The translations under genes and the position numbers were made by a program. Shown one piece after another: positions 17,776 through 26,671 of a stretch of DNA of 64,000 nt; positions within the stretch are counted from its first letter, which is position 1, and each line of letters opens with the position of its first letter. The notes under the pieces were generated by a model. It was given only the letters and a program-made list of their open reading frames with translations. It searched no databases and was not told the origin of the DNA. The DNA is from Streptomyces sp. DvalAA-43. GTDB taxonomy: Bacteria > Actinomycetota > Actinomycetes > Streptomycetales > Streptomycetaceae. Location of the stretch: the NCBI RefSeq assembly GCF_900091725.1, contig NZ_FMBW01000077.1, positions 1 to 64,000 of the forward strand, written 5' to 3'.

Positions 17776-19125
17776 TCAGAGCGACAGGCGGCGCGAGAGG
17801 TCCGAGCGGAAGGCCCCGCCCGGGTCCAGCTCGGCACGGAGCGACCGGAAGTCGGAGAGCCTCGGATACATCGCGGCCAGCAGCTCCGGCCTCAGCCGGG
17901 AGTCCTTCGCCAGGCAGACCCGGCCGCCCGCCCCCGCCACCTCCTCGTCCAGCGAGTCCAGGAACCGGGCCAGGCCGGGCAGCGCGGCGGGCAGGTCGAG
18001 GGCGAGCGCCCAGCCGGGCACCGGGAACGACAGCCAGCCCGGGTCGCCGGCGCCGAACCGCTTGAGCACGGCGTCGGACGTCGGGCAGCGCCGCCGGGAG
18101 ATCCGGTGCACGATCCGGCGCAGCGCCTCCTCCTGGCCGTGCCCGACGGCGAACTGGTAGCGCACGGACCCGGCGCGCCCGGCGGCCCGGTGCCACTGCG
18201 GCAGACCGTCCCGGGGGTGGAAGAACGCGGCGAGCCGCTGGAGTTCACCGATCCGGTACGTGGGAGCGCCCCGGTACCGCAGCTCGTTGAAGAGGGTGGC
18301 CGGGGCGCCCCCGAGCAGCGCCTCCGGCACGAGGGCGGGGGCGGACGGCAGCGGCCCCGGGCGGAACGAGAGCGGTGTGCGCCGCGCGCGCGCCGGGAGC
18401 GCGTACCGGGGTACGTGCTCCGCCCGGGTGAGCACGGAGCGTCCTGTCGCCCGGCCCCGGGCGCGCAGATCGATCCAGGCGGACGAGTAGCGGTAGCGGT
18501 GGTCCCCGGCGGTGAGCCTGTCCAGCAGGTCGTCCAGATCGACGGCGCGTTCGGTGTCGACCGACATCCAGGCGCTGGTGACGCGGTGGCACCGGAGCGT
18601 GGCCGAGAGGATCACACCCGTCAGGCCCAGGCCGCCCGCGGTCGCGTCGAAGAGAGCGGTGCCGGGCCGGACCGTACGGATCTCGCCCCCGGCGGTCAGC
18701 AGCTCCAGCTCCTGGACGTGCCGGGAGAAGGAGCCCGCGAGGTGCTGGTTGCGGCCGTGGATGTCGGCGCCGATCGCGCCGCCCACGGTGACGTAACGGG
18801 TCGTGGGCGTGACGGGGACGAACCAGCCGAGCGGCAGCAGGACCTCCATCAGCCGGTGCAGGCTGACCCCGGCGTCGCAGACCACGCGTCCGGACCCGGC
18901 GTCGATGGTGCGGATCCGGTTCAGCGCGGTCATGTCGAGGACGGAACCGCCCGCGTTCTGCGCCGCGTCGCCGTGGGCCCGGCCGAGGCCCCGGGCGATG
19001 GAGCCACGCGGTCCGCAGCCGCGTACCGTCGCCGCCGCCTCCTCGTACGTACGGGGGCGGAAGCGCAGGGCGGTCGTCGGGGCGGTGCGGCCCCAGCCGG
19101 TCAGGGACACGGTGTCGACAGACAT
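17776..19125 (-). CDS. FAD-linked oxidoreductase, DprE1-like (decaprenylphosphoryl-ribose oxidase)
   Basis: The 449-residue protein has a PCMH-type FAD-binding half (SIARGLGRAHGDAAQNAGGS, TPTTRYVTVGGAIGADIHGRN) and an ALO-type C-terminal half ending in LAKDSRLRPELLAAMYPRL. These are the hallmarks of DprE1, which oxidises the 2'-OH of polyprenylphosphoryl-ribose on the way to an arabinofuranose donor. ATG 19125 opens the conserved region; 57 upstream in-frame codons lack similarity. It forms a two-gene operon with the DprE2-like SDR and is divergent from the YihY gene. Confidence 0.85.
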   Translation of the reverse strand: MSVDTVSLTGWGRTAPTTALRFRPRTYEEAAATVRGCGPRGSIARGLGRAHGDAAQNAGGSVLDMTALNRIRTIDAGSGRVVCDAGVSLHRLMEVLLPLGWFVPVTPTTRYVTVGGAIGADIHGRNQHLAGSFSRHVQELELLTAGGEIRTVRPGTALFDATAGGLGLTGVILSATLRCHRVTSAWMSVDTERAVDLDDLLDRLTAGDHRYRYSSAWIDLRARGRATGRSVLTRAEHVPRYALPARARRTPLSFRPGPLPSAPALVPEALLGGAPATLFNELRYRGAPTYRIGELQRLAAFFHPRDGLPQWHRAAGRAGSVRYQFAVGHGQEEALRRIVHRISRRRCPTSDAVLKRFGAGDPGWLSFPVPGWALALDLPAALPGLARFLDSLDEEVAGAGGRVCLAKDSRLRPELLAAMYPRLSDFRSLRAELDPGGAFRSDLSRRLSL

Positions 19126-19267
19126 GATCGTGACCGTATCGCCCGGGAAAACCCTTTCGAGGTATTTGTTACAACACTCACCGATATGGATGATTGAAGG
19201 GGCGTCAGTCCGTACGGCAGCGGGACCCGGTGCCGGTTTTCCGGACCCGGGAGGGTAGTCGTACGTC

Positions 19268-20197
19268 ATGGACTGGCTGAGAAACCTCCCCGTCATCGGG
19301 CCGATCGTCGCCCGGGTGATGGCGACGCACGCCTGGCGCTCCTACGAGACGCTGGAGCGGGTCCACTGGGCCAGGCTCGCCGCCGCGATCACCTTCATCA
19401 GCTTTCTGGCGCTCTTCCCGCTGATCGCGGTCGGCGCGGCGATCGGTGCCGCGCTGCTCTCCAACGAGCAGCTCCACCGGATCGAGGAGAAGCTCGCCGA
19501 GCAGGTGCCCGGCATCTCCGACCAGCTCGGCATCGACAACCTGGTGACCCACGCGGGCACGGTCGGACTGGTGGCCGGTGCCCTGCTGCTCTTCACCGGC
19601 ATCGGCTGGATCGGCTCGATGCGGGACTGCCTGCGCGCCGTCTGGGGACTGGACGACGTGAGCCTGGGCAATCCGGTGTTGCGCAAGCTCAAGGACGCGG
19701 GGCTGCTGTTCGGCCTCGGCGGGGCGGCGCTCGCCACGTTCGCCGTGTCGTCGGTCGGCTCCGTCGCCGTCGGCCGGGGCGCGGATCTGCTGGGCATCTC
19801 GGACCGGGGCGCGGGCGGGGTGGTGCTGCGGGTGGCCGCCCTGGTCGTGGCGGCGCTCGGCGGCTTCCTGCTGCTGCTCTATCTGCTGACCCTGCTGCCC
19901 GGCGTCGAGCCGCCGCGGCGCGGGCTGCTGGTCGCCGGGGCGATCGGCGCGGTCTGTTTCGAACTGCTCAAGCTGCTGCTCGGCAGCTATATGCAGAGCG
20001 TGGCGTCGAAGAGCATGTACGGCGCCTTCGGGGTGCCGGTCGCCCTGCTGCTGTGGATCAACTTCTCGGCGCGGCTGCTGCTGTTCTGCGCCGCCTGGAC
20101 GGCGACGCAGAACAGCGAGGAGACCGGGGAGGAGCCGGCGGCCGTCAGCGGCGGGAGCGGCGGCGCATCAGGTCCGGCAGCGGCCAGCGCCGGTTGA
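19268..20197 (+). CDS. YihY/BrkB family inner membrane protein
   Basis: The 309-residue protein has six or so membrane helices typical of the YihY family, opening with AAAITFISFLALFPLIAVGAA and including SMYGAFGVPVALLLWINFSA near the end. Older databases label the family ribonuclease BN by mistake; it is better seen as a membrane protein of unknown role. The tail is Ser/Gly/Ala-rich. Its last 53 bp overlap the 3' end of the convergent carboxypeptidase gene. Confidence 0.85.
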   Translation: MDWLRNLPVIGPIVARVMATHAWRSYETLERVHWARLAAAITFISFLALFPLIAVGAAIGAALLSNEQLHRIEEKLAEQVPGISDQLGIDNLVTHAGTVGLVAGALLLFTGIGWIGSMRDCLRAVWGLDDVSLGNPVLRKLKDAGLLFGLGGAALATFAVSSVGSVAVGRGADLLGISDRGAGGVVLRVAALVVAALGGFLLLLYLLTLLPGVEPPRRGLLVAGAIGAVCFELLKLLLGSYMQSVASKSMYGAFGVPVALLLWINFSARLLLFCAAWTATQNSEETGEEPAAVSGGSGGASGPAAASAG

Positions 20198-21392
20198 CCA
20201 GGAACACCCCGCCGGCCAGCAGCACCAGGACGCCCCCGACGATGCCGAGCGCGACCCCGACGCCGCTTCCTCCGCCCTCGGCCGCGGCGGTCTTCGAGGC
20301 GTGCGCGGGGCCGTTGCGGCCCTCGCCCTTGCCCTGCGCGGCCGCCGGGCCCTTCCCGGTGCTGGTGGTGGCGGACTTCGGGGGCACCAGTTCGCCGACC
20401 GGGGTCACCTTGTCGCTCGCGTCGAAGCCCCAGTCGAGCAGATCGGCGGCTTCGTCGTAGACGGCGTGGGGCTTTCCGGACGACGGGTTCATGACGGTGA
20501 CGAGCAGCACCTTGCCGTCGCGTTCGGCGACACCGGTGAAGGTGTTGCCCGCGTGCGTGGTGTAGCCGTTCTTGACGCCGGCGATGCCCTTGTACGGCTC
20601 GACGCCGTCCGCGCCGGTGAGCAGCTTGTTGGTGTTCTGGATGGCGAAGCTCTCGCGCTTCCCGTTCTTCTCCTCGCCGGGGAACTGCGCCTCGGCCGTC
20701 GAGCAGTACTCCCGGAAGTCCGCCTTCTGCATCCCGCTGCGGGCGAACAGCGTCAGGTCGTAGGCGCTGGAGACCTGTTCGGGCGCGTCGTACCCGTCGG
20801 GCGACACCACCTTCGTGTCGAGGGCCTGCAACTCCTCGGCGTGCGCCTGCATGGCGTCGACGGTCTTGGGGACGCCGCCGTACATCGCGGACAGCACATG
20901 CACCGCGTCGTTGCCCGAGCGCAGGAACACCCCGAGCCACAGGTCGTGGACCGTGTAGGTGAGCTTCTCCTTGACGCCGACCAGGCTGCTGCCCTCGCCG
21001 ACATCGGCGAGATCCTCGTCCTTGACGGTGTACTTCTGGGTCTTCGGCTGGAGCGCGGGCATCACGGTGTCCGCGAAGAGCATCTTCAGGGTGGAGGCGG
21101 GCGGCAGTCGCCAGTGCGGGTTGTGCGAGGCGAGGACCTGGCCGCTCTCCGCGTCCGCGACGATCCAGGACCTGCCCGTGAGTCCCTTCGGCAGCACCGG
21201 GGCGTCCGGTCCAAGCTTGACCTGCGTGCCGGTCCGGCCCAGCAGTTCGCCACCGACCTGGGACATGTCCGCGGGCGGCTTCGGCTGGTCGTCGGAGGCG
21301 TCCTTGCCGACTGCCGATGCCGGGCTGACAACAAATGTGGACAACAAGGCGGCAGAGATGACCGTCATCGCGGTCTTTTTGAGAGCAGGCAC
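20145..21392 (-). CDS. D-alanyl-D-alanine carboxypeptidase (PBP5-type, membrane anchored)
   Basis: The 415-residue exported enzyme trims stem peptides of peptidoglycan. A signal peptide (about 1-32, ending SPASA) leads to the penicillin-binding domain with Ser100-x-x-Lys103 in the STLK motif and an SGN triad (SGNDAVH). The third box reads KNG (VKNGYTTHAGNTF) where KTG is usual. A single C-terminal helix (VALGIVGGVLVLLAGGVFLV) and a basic tail anchor it. GTG 21392 is chosen because it opens the signal peptide. It corresponds in position to S. coelicolor SCO4847, studied together with wall glycopolymers. Confidence 0.88.
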   Translation of the reverse strand: MPALKKTAMTVISAALLSTFVVSPASAVGKDASDDQPKPPADMSQVGGELLGRTGTQVKLGPDAPVLPKGLTGRSWIVADAESGQVLASHNPHWRLPPASTLKMLFADTVMPALQPKTQKYTVKDEDLADVGEGSSLVGVKEKLTYTVHDLWLGVFLRSGNDAVHVLSAMYGGVPKTVDAMQAHAEELQALDTKVVSPDGYDAPEQVSSAYDLTLFARSGMQKADFREYCSTAEAQFPGEEKNGKRESFAIQNTNKLLTGADGVEPYKGIAGVKNGYTTHAGNTFTGVAERDGKVLLVTVMNPSSGKPHAVYDEAADLLDWGFDASDKVTPVGELVPPKSATTSTGKGPAAAQGKGEGRNGPAHASKTAAAEGGGSGVGVALGIVGGVLVLLAGGVFLVNRRWPLPDLMRRRSRR

Positions 21393-21513
21393 GGTCGGAA
21401 ACGTACATGCAGAAGATATGAAAATGGGTACGGATGGCTTGACCCGCCGGACGTACCGCCGGGACAGCCCACCCCGTGCCGCCCTGCCGGAGCGCGGCGG
21501 AGATACTGAGTCC

Positions 21514-21759
21514 ATGAAGCTCAGCCGCCCCGTCTCCTGGTTCCTGCTCGCCTTCGGGGTGTGGAGCTGGTTCATCTGGATCACTTTCGTCAAGAACCTG
21601 TGGAAGGACGGCAGCGGACTCGCCTTCGACGACGCGGGTGACCCGACTGCGTACTTCTGGGTACATCTGCTGCTCGCGATCACGTCCTTTCTCCTGGGGA
21701 CGGCTGTCGGTGTGATCGGGTTCCGTGGCGTCAGGGCCCTGCGCCGCGAACGCGCATAA
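21514..21759 (+). CDS. Small two-helix membrane protein
   Basis: The 81-residue protein has two hydrophobic helices (VSWFLLAFGVWSWFIWI and FWVHLLLAITSFLLGTAVGV) separated by a short loop, with a basic C-terminus. It is a conserved-looking Streptomyces family at this locus and has no assigned function. ATG 21514 is preceded by GGCGGAG at a wide spacing. The phosphoesterase gene follows after 30 bp, suggesting an operon. Confidence 0.75.
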   Translation: MKLSRPVSWFLLAFGVWSWFIWITFVKNLWKDGSGLAFDDAGDPTAYFWVHLLLAITSFLLGTAVGVIGFRGVRALRRERA

Positions 21760-21789
21760 CAGGCCGTACGACGGGGAGGCGGGGAACGC

Positions 21790-23094
21790 ATGGCAGTGGC
21801 CGGTCTCGCGGCGGCGGTGATCGCGGTGCTCGCACTGCTCGCCGGGGTGCACCGCTATCTGTGGCGCCGCTTCGTCGGTGACACGACGGCCCGGGGCAGC
21901 GCCCTGCGCAGGGCCGGCACGGTGGCCGCGTACGTCCTGCCCCTGCTGAGCGTCGGCGCGCTGGTCGCCGGCCGCGCGGGTGCGCCCTTCTGGCTCCAGC
22001 GGGTGCTGGCCTGGCCGGGCTATCTGTGGCTGGCCGCCGTGCTGTACCTGACGCTGGCTCTGCTGGTGGGGGAGGCGGTACGGCCCCTGCTGAGCCGGGC
22101 CCTCGCGGGCCGGGCCAACCGGACGAAGGGCGCGTACGCGGACCCGATGCCGACAGGGGGAGCGCCCTTCACGCCTCCTTCACATGGTGTGGATCCCCCG
22201 GAGACCACCGCATCCGCGGCCTCCGTCACCCTGGTCGCCGACGCCCCCGCCCCGGGCCGTCCCGACGCCCCCACGCGGCGGCTGTTCGTCGCCCGAGCCG
22301 TCGGCGGCGCCGCCGCCGTCGCGGGGCTCGGCACGGTCGGCTACGGGACCTACGGGGTGCTGCGCGGGCCGCGGGTCAAGCGGATCACCGTGCCGCTCGC
22401 CAAGCTGCCGCGCTCCGCGCACGGCTTCCGGATCGCCGTCGTCAGCGACATCCACCTCGGCCCGATCCTCGGCCGCGCCCACACCCAGCGGATCGTCGAC
22501 ACGATCAACCGGACCCAGCCGGACCTGGTCGCCGTCGTCGGGGATCTCGTCGACGGAACCGTCGCCGATCTCGGGCCTGCCGCGGAGCCGCTCGCCCGGC
22601 TGCGTTCCCGGCAGGGGAGTTTCTTCGTCACCGGAAACCACGAGTACTACTCCGGCGCCGCCGAATGGGTCGATCAGGTGCGGGAACTGGGCCTCCATCC
22701 GCTGGAGAACGCCCGGGTGGAGATCGGCGGCTTCGATCTCGCGGGCGTCAATGACGTCGCCGGGGAGAGCGAGGGGCAGGGGCCCGACTTCGCCCGCGCG
22801 CTCGGCGACCGGGACCGTACCCGTGCCGCCGTCCTCCTGGCCCATCAGCCCGTCGTCATCCACGACGCCGTCGCTCACGGAGTGGACCTCCAGCTCTCCG
22901 GCCACACCCACGGTGGCCAGCTCTGGCCGGGCAACTACCTCGCGGATCTGGCCAATCCCACGGGCGCCGGACTCGACCGCTACGGCGACACCCAGCTGTA
23001 CGTCTCACGGGGCGCGGGCGCCTGGGGGCCGCCCGTACGGGTCGGTGCGCCCTCCGACATCACGGTCGTGGAGCTCGCTTCGCTCCGGGCGTGA
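21790..23094 (+). CDS. Membrane-anchored metallophosphoesterase
   Basis: The 434-residue protein has four hydrophobic segments in the first 115 residues, a Pro-rich linker, another hydrophobic stretch at about 165-190, then a calcineurin-like phosphoesterase domain. Metal motifs are SDIH (219-222), GDLVDG, GNHE (282-285) and SGHTHGGQ near 372. The layout matches YaeI/YkuE-like phosphodiesterases acting at the membrane surface. It is probably cotranscribed with the small membrane protein upstream. Substrate unknown. Confidence 0.88.
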   Translation: MAVAGLAAAVIAVLALLAGVHRYLWRRFVGDTTARGSALRRAGTVAAYVLPLLSVGALVAGRAGAPFWLQRVLAWPGYLWLAAVLYLTLALLVGEAVRPLLSRALAGRANRTKGAYADPMPTGGAPFTPPSHGVDPPETTASAASVTLVADAPAPGRPDAPTRRLFVARAVGGAAAVAGLGTVGYGTYGVLRGPRVKRITVPLAKLPRSAHGFRIAVVSDIHLGPILGRAHTQRIVDTINRTQPDLVAVVGDLVDGTVADLGPAAEPLARLRSRQGSFFVTGNHEYYSGAAEWVDQVRELGLHPLENARVEIGGFDLAGVNDVAGESEGQGPDFARALGDRDRTRAAVLLAHQPVVIHDAVAHGVDLQLSGHTHGGQLWPGNYLADLANPTGAGLDRYGDTQLYVSRGAGAWGPPVRVGAPSDITVVELASLRA

Positions 23095-23281
23095 CTCTCC
23101 GTCGACGAAAGGTTCCGGACGTTCGGATGCACCCAAGGTTTCAACCGCCGAACAAAAGGCTATGAGTCACAGTTTTGCTCTTCCAGATGTGAAATTCGTG
23201 TGATTGGCTGATCGTGAGCATGCGGTGATGTGCGTATCTGAGCGCAACGCCGAGGTGGGGCTGGTAAGGGAGAGCACGGCA

Positions 23282-24838
23282 ATGCGGTCGATCCGGCTAC
23301 GGATTCTCGCGATTCTCGCGGTTTTGGTCATCGCAGGCGTCGTCGCCTGGCAGCTGCTGCCCTCGGACGAGGTGAAGAAGGACCCCATCGCGGTCGGCAC
23401 GACCGACGAGGTCACCTCGCTCGACCCGGCCGGTGCGTACGACGCGGGTTCCTGGGCGATGTACAGCAACATCTACCAGTCCCTCATGACGTTCAAGTCC
23501 GGGGCGATCGTCCCCGAACCCGACGCCGCCGAGAGCTGCGGGTTCATCGGCCAGAAGCTCCAGACGTACCAGTGCAAGCTCCGTGACGACCTGACCTTCT
23601 CCAACGGCCGCAAGATCACGGCCGAGGACGTCAAGTACTCCATCGAGCGCATGATCAGGATCAAGACGGACGTCGGTCCATGGGTGCTGTTCCCGAGCCT
23701 CAAGAACGTGGTGGCCGACGGCCGCACCATCACGTTCAACCTCTCCTCGCGCGACGCGACCTTCCCGCAGAAGCTCGCCACCGGAGCCGGATCGATCGTC
23801 GACCGCGAGTCGTACCCGCCGAACAAGCTCCGCAAGGGCAACACCGTCGACGGCTCGGGCCCGTACCTCCTGAAGTCGTACCGGGCGGGCCAGATCGCCG
23901 AGATGGTGCCCAACCCCCTCTACAAGGGTGCGCTGAGCAAGACCGGTGTCCCGGTCACCGTGCACTACTACGACAAGGGCGACGACCTCCAGGCCGCCTG
24001 GAAGGCCAAGCAGCTCGACGTCACGCACCGCGAACTGCCGCCGGCCACGCTCGCCGAGCTGAACCCCGGCGACCCCGACCTGCGCGTCACCGAGGCGGAC
24101 AGCGCCGAGATCCGCAACCTCGTCTTCAACGTCCGGCCCGGCTCCCCGCTGGCCGACAAGAAGGTCCGGCAGGCCATCGCCTCGATCATCGACCGCGGGC
24201 CACTGGTGACCGGCGTCTACAAGGGCACGGTCGAGCCGCTCTACTCGCTGATCCCGCAGGGCTACATCGGGCACAGCACACCGTTCTTCGACGCCTACCC
24301 CTCGCCCGACCCGGCCCGCGCCAGGAAGCTGATGGAGGAAGCCGGCGTGCAGACACCGGTGAACATCAGCTTCGGCTACCGCGGCGGGGACGAGACCTAC
24401 GCGAAGGAGACCGCGGAGCTGCGCCACCAGCTGGAGGCCGACGGGCTGTTCAAGCTCACGGTCCACGCCGTCGACTGGAAGCAGTTCCAGAAGGCGTACG
24501 CGGCCGGCAAGTACGACGCGTACACGGTCGGCTGGCTCCCCGACTACCCGGACTCCGACACCTTCAGCCAGCCGCTGGTCGGCCGCGACAACAGCCTCCA
24601 CAACGGCTACTCCAGCAAGAAGGTGGACAGCCTGATCAGCTCCACCCTCCAGTACAGCGACCGCGGGCGCACCGCGGCCGACTTCAAGGAGATCCAGGCG
24701 CAGGTCGGCGAGGACGTGCCGCTGGTCCCGCTGTGGCAGAAGAAGGACTACGTCGTCAGCACGACGGACGTCTCCGGCTCGCAGTACCTCTCGGACGGCA
24801 CCGGCCTGTGGCGGCTGTGGGAGCTGAAGCGGATCTGA
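23282..24838 (+). CDS. Peptide/nickel-type ABC transporter substrate-binding protein (SBP_bac_5)
   Basis: The 518-residue protein has an N-terminal hydrophobic segment (LRILAILAVLVIAGVVAW) without a lipobox cysteine, so it is anchored by an uncleaved helix. The rest is a family 5 solute-binding domain (VTSLDPAGAYDAGSWAMYSNIYQSL, SFGYRGGDETYAKE, TVGWLPDYPDSDTF). No permease or ATPase gene is adjacent, which makes it an orphan receptor. ATG 23282 follows GGGAGAG. A hairpin lies 30 bp after its stop. Confidence 0.88.
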   Translation: MRSIRLRILAILAVLVIAGVVAWQLLPSDEVKKDPIAVGTTDEVTSLDPAGAYDAGSWAMYSNIYQSLMTFKSGAIVPEPDAAESCGFIGQKLQTYQCKLRDDLTFSNGRKITAEDVKYSIERMIRIKTDVGPWVLFPSLKNVVADGRTITFNLSSRDATFPQKLATGAGSIVDRESYPPNKLRKGNTVDGSGPYLLKSYRAGQIAEMVPNPLYKGALSKTGVPVTVHYYDKGDDLQAAWKAKQLDVTHRELPPATLAELNPGDPDLRVTEADSAEIRNLVFNVRPGSPLADKKVRQAIASIIDRGPLVTGVYKGTVEPLYSLIPQGYIGHSTPFFDAYPSPDPARARKLMEEAGVQTPVNISFGYRGGDETYAKETAELRHQLEADGLFKLTVHAVDWKQFQKAYAAGKYDAYTVGWLPDYPDSDTFSQPLVGRDNSLHNGYSSKKVDSLISSTLQYSDRGRTAADFKEIQAQVGEDVPLVPLWQKKDYVVSTTDVSGSQYLSDGTGLWRLWELKRI

Positions 24839-24867
24839 CGGTCCCCGGCGGCCCGCCGGACAGCACA

Positions 24868-24903
24868 CGGGCGGTCGTACCGGCACTGCCGGACGACCGC
24901 CCG
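24868..24903 (+). terminator. Hairpin terminator after the substrate-binding protein gene
   Basis: An 11-bp outer stem (24868-24878 with 24893-24903) and an inner 4-bp stem lie between convergent genes. Confidence 0.75.
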
Positions 24904-24952
24904 CCGCGTTTCCGGGCCGCGTCGGCCTTGGGCGTGTACGGCGGGTCGGGGC

Positions 24953-25687
24953 CTAGCCCGGTTCGCCGGACCGTTCCCGGTCCTCCGGCCTCGCGGCGCC
25001 GGGCAGGAACTCCTCCAGCACGTCATGGATCTGCCGCACCAGCGGTCGCAGGACCCGGAACCGGGAGAGCGCGATGGCGCGGGCGCCGATCGGGGCGGCG
25101 CGTTCGACCAGGCGGCGGCTGCGCGCGGTGTGCTCCGTCCGGTCGTAGACCCAGAACAGCACCAGGCCCATCTGTATCAGCCACATCAACTGCGGCAGCA
25201 GCTCCGCCAGTTCGGGATCGGTCTTGGTGTCCGAACCGGCCAGGCACCGCCGGTGGATGGAGATCGCCGCCTCGCGGGCCGCGACCGACTCCGCCGAGAA
25301 CGGGCTGAGCGGGCTCTCCGGGTCGGCGGCGTTCTTGAAGAACTGGGCGGCGAAGCGGTGGTACGGCTCCGCCACGTCCAGCCAGGTGAGCAGGACCCCG
25401 CGCATCCGCACCGCGAGGTCCTCGTCGCCGTCCAGGACCGGTTGCACGGCCGCCGCGTGCTCGGCGGCGAGCCGGTCGTAGAAGCCCTGGACGAGGTGTT
25501 CCTTGTTCGTGAAGTAGTAGTAGGCGTTCCCCACGGAGACGCCGGCCTCCTGGGCGATGGCCCGCATCGTCGTCTTGTCGTAGCCGCGCTCCTGGAAGAG
25601 CCGGAGCGCCGTTTCGAGGATGAGTGTGCGGGTCTGCTCGCTCTTGGGGGCCTTGACTTCCTTCACGTCCTTCGCTTCCTTCACCAC
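24953..25687 (-). CDS. TetR family regulator
   Basis: About 244 residues. The N-terminal helix-turn-helix is clear (RTLILETALRLFQERGYDKT, then AIAQEAGVSVGNAYYYFTNKEHL), followed by an all-helical ligand domain. The N-terminus is Lys/Glu-rich and the exact start is uncertain: GTG at 25687, 25684 or 25669 are all possible. It is the last gene of a minus-strand operon behind a small membrane protein and a DCC thiol-oxidoreductase. The twin palindromes at 26614-26671 upstream of that operon are its most likely binding sites, which would make it autoregulatory. Confidence 0.85.
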   Translation of the reverse strand: MVKEAKDVKEVKAPKSEQTRTLILETALRLFQERGYDKTTMRAIAQEAGVSVGNAYYYFTNKEHLVQGFYDRLAAEHAAAVQPVLDGDEDLAVRMRGVLLTWLDVAEPYHRFAAQFFKNAADPESPLSPFSAESVAAREAAISIHRRCLAGSDTKTDPELAELLPQLMWLIQMGLVLFWVYDRTEHTARSRRLVERAAPIGARAIALSRFRVLRPLVRQIHDVLEEFLPGAARPEDRERSGEPG

Positions 25688-25710
25688 AGTCCCGAGGGTA
25701 TCCGCCGCCG

Positions 25711-26163
25711 TCAGCCCTCGGCTCCGGGGACCGTACAGCCACCCTCCCCGTCCCGCCCGCCGCACGGCGGAGCGGTCAGGGACCGGTACTTCGCGGCGGC
25801 GAGCACGGTGGCGCGGGCGAACGGGCGGCCCGCCGGGGTGGTCAGCCAGTGGGCCCTGGGCCGGTGCTCGGCCAGCGCCCAGAGGCAGACGATCCACGCG
25901 GCGGTGGAGCGGTAGACCTGCCCCCGGTCGGCGACCACCGTGATCTCGTCCAGCGTCCCGGCGTGGTCGAGCCCGGGGAAGCGGCGGCGCGCCTCCTCGG
26001 AGGCCGCCGGGACGAGATCGAGCGGGACGAGCTGACGCTGGTTCATCAGCCACTGCCGCAGATGGAGGCAGAGCGCGCACCGGGCGTCGTACAGCACCGT
26101 GAGGCGTTCGACGGGGAGCCGCTGCCCATGCGGTCCGCCCGGCCCGCCCGGTCCGTCCGGCAC
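25711..26163 (-). CDS. DCC family thiol-disulfide oxidoreductase-like protein (DUF393)
   Basis: The 150-residue protein has the family signature VLYDARCALCLHLRQWL with the DxxCxxC motif near the N-terminus. DCC proteins are small thioredoxin-like proteins of uncertain partner. GTG 26163 is chosen, with GAAGG eleven bases upstream; the frame extends to 26196 inside the previous gene. It lies 5 bp after the small membrane protein gene and 23 bp before the TetR gene. Confidence 0.75.
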   Translation of the reverse strand: MPDGPGGPGGPHGQRLPVERLTVLYDARCALCLHLRQWLMNQRQLVPLDLVPAASEEARRRFPGLDHAGTLDEITVVADRGQVYRSTAAWIVCLWALAEHRPRAHWLTTPAGRPFARATVLAAAKYRSLTAPPCGGRDGEGGCTVPGAEG

Positions 26164-26168
26164 GGTGC

Positions 26169-26600
26169 TCAGGCCTTCGGGGCGGGCGCCGCCCACGGGC
26201 CGGTGGCCGGACCCGTCCAGCCCTGCGGGGCCACGGGCGGGGTCTGCTCACGCTCCATCAGGCCGCGGCGGCGGATCTTGTTGAGCACATAGACATTGCC
26301 GAGGTGCATCACACCGAGGACGAGCAGGACGACGCCGAGCTTCACCGACAGTGCCTCGAAGAGCCCACGGGCGTCGACGACACCGTCGGAGTTCCTCAGA
26401 TAGAGGGTGACGAAGCCCAGGTTGACCAGGTAGAAGCCGACCACCAGCAGATGGTTGACGGCTTCGGCGAGCTTCTCGTTCCCGTGCAGCACATCGGCGA
26501 GGAACACCCTCCCGTTGCGGCTGAGCGTGCGCGCGACCCAGACGGTCAGCGCCACGCTGATCAGCAGGTAGATGACATACGCGACAACAGTGAGGTCCAT
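26169..26600 (-). CDS. Small membrane protein, first gene of the TetR operon
   Basis: The 143-residue protein has about four hydrophobic helices (VVAYVIYLLISVALTVWVA, LLVVGFYLVNLGFVTLYL, LGVVLLVLGVMHLGNVYVL) and a Pro-rich C-terminal tail. ATG 26600 follows GGAGGGTGGGG. No family function is recognised. With the DCC protein downstream it may form a membrane redox or export unit, but that is inference. Confidence 0.75.
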   Translation of the reverse strand: MDLTVVAYVIYLLISVALTVWVARTLSRNGRVFLADVLHGNEKLAEAVNHLLVVGFYLVNLGFVTLYLRNSDGVVDARGLFEALSVKLGVVLLVLGVMHLGNVYVLNKIRRRGLMEREQTPPVAPQGWTGPATGPWAAPAPKA

Positions 26601-26613
26601 GCCCCACCCTCCC

Positions 26614-26627
26614 TTGAACGCGTTCAA
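26614..26627. promoter_or_regulatory. Palindromic operator, proximal copy
   Basis: TTGAACGCGTTCAA is a perfect 14-bp palindrome directly upstream of the ribosome site of the gene at 26169-26600. Its twin lies 44 bp away, about four helical turns. Confidence 0.75.
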
Positions 26628-26642
26628 AAGCTGTTGTCATGG

Positions 26643-26671
26643 ACTGTAGACCTGCTTTTGAACATGTTCAA
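26643..26671 (-). promoter_or_regulatory. Promoter of the membrane protein/DCC/TetR operon
   Basis: On the minus strand TTGAAC (26671-26666), a 17-bp spacer and TACAGT (26648-26643) make a good housekeeping promoter. The -35 box lies inside the distal operator, so a bound repressor would block it. Confidence 0.6.
26658..26671. promoter_or_regulatory. Palindromic operator, distal copy
   Basis: TTGAACATGTTCAA is a perfect 14-bp palindrome covering the -35 box. It also contains the stop codon of the MFS gene (26668-26670). Confidence 0.75.

Noticed and set aside
16870..19197. A 775-codon plus-strand open frame opposite the DprE1/DprE2-like genes
   Set aside because: The two minus-strand genes have clear family motifs; this frame has none.
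24953..26251. One long fused protein of TetR with an N-terminal extension
   Set aside because: The extension is the DCC gene region read in a wrong frame; the true TetR starts near 25687.
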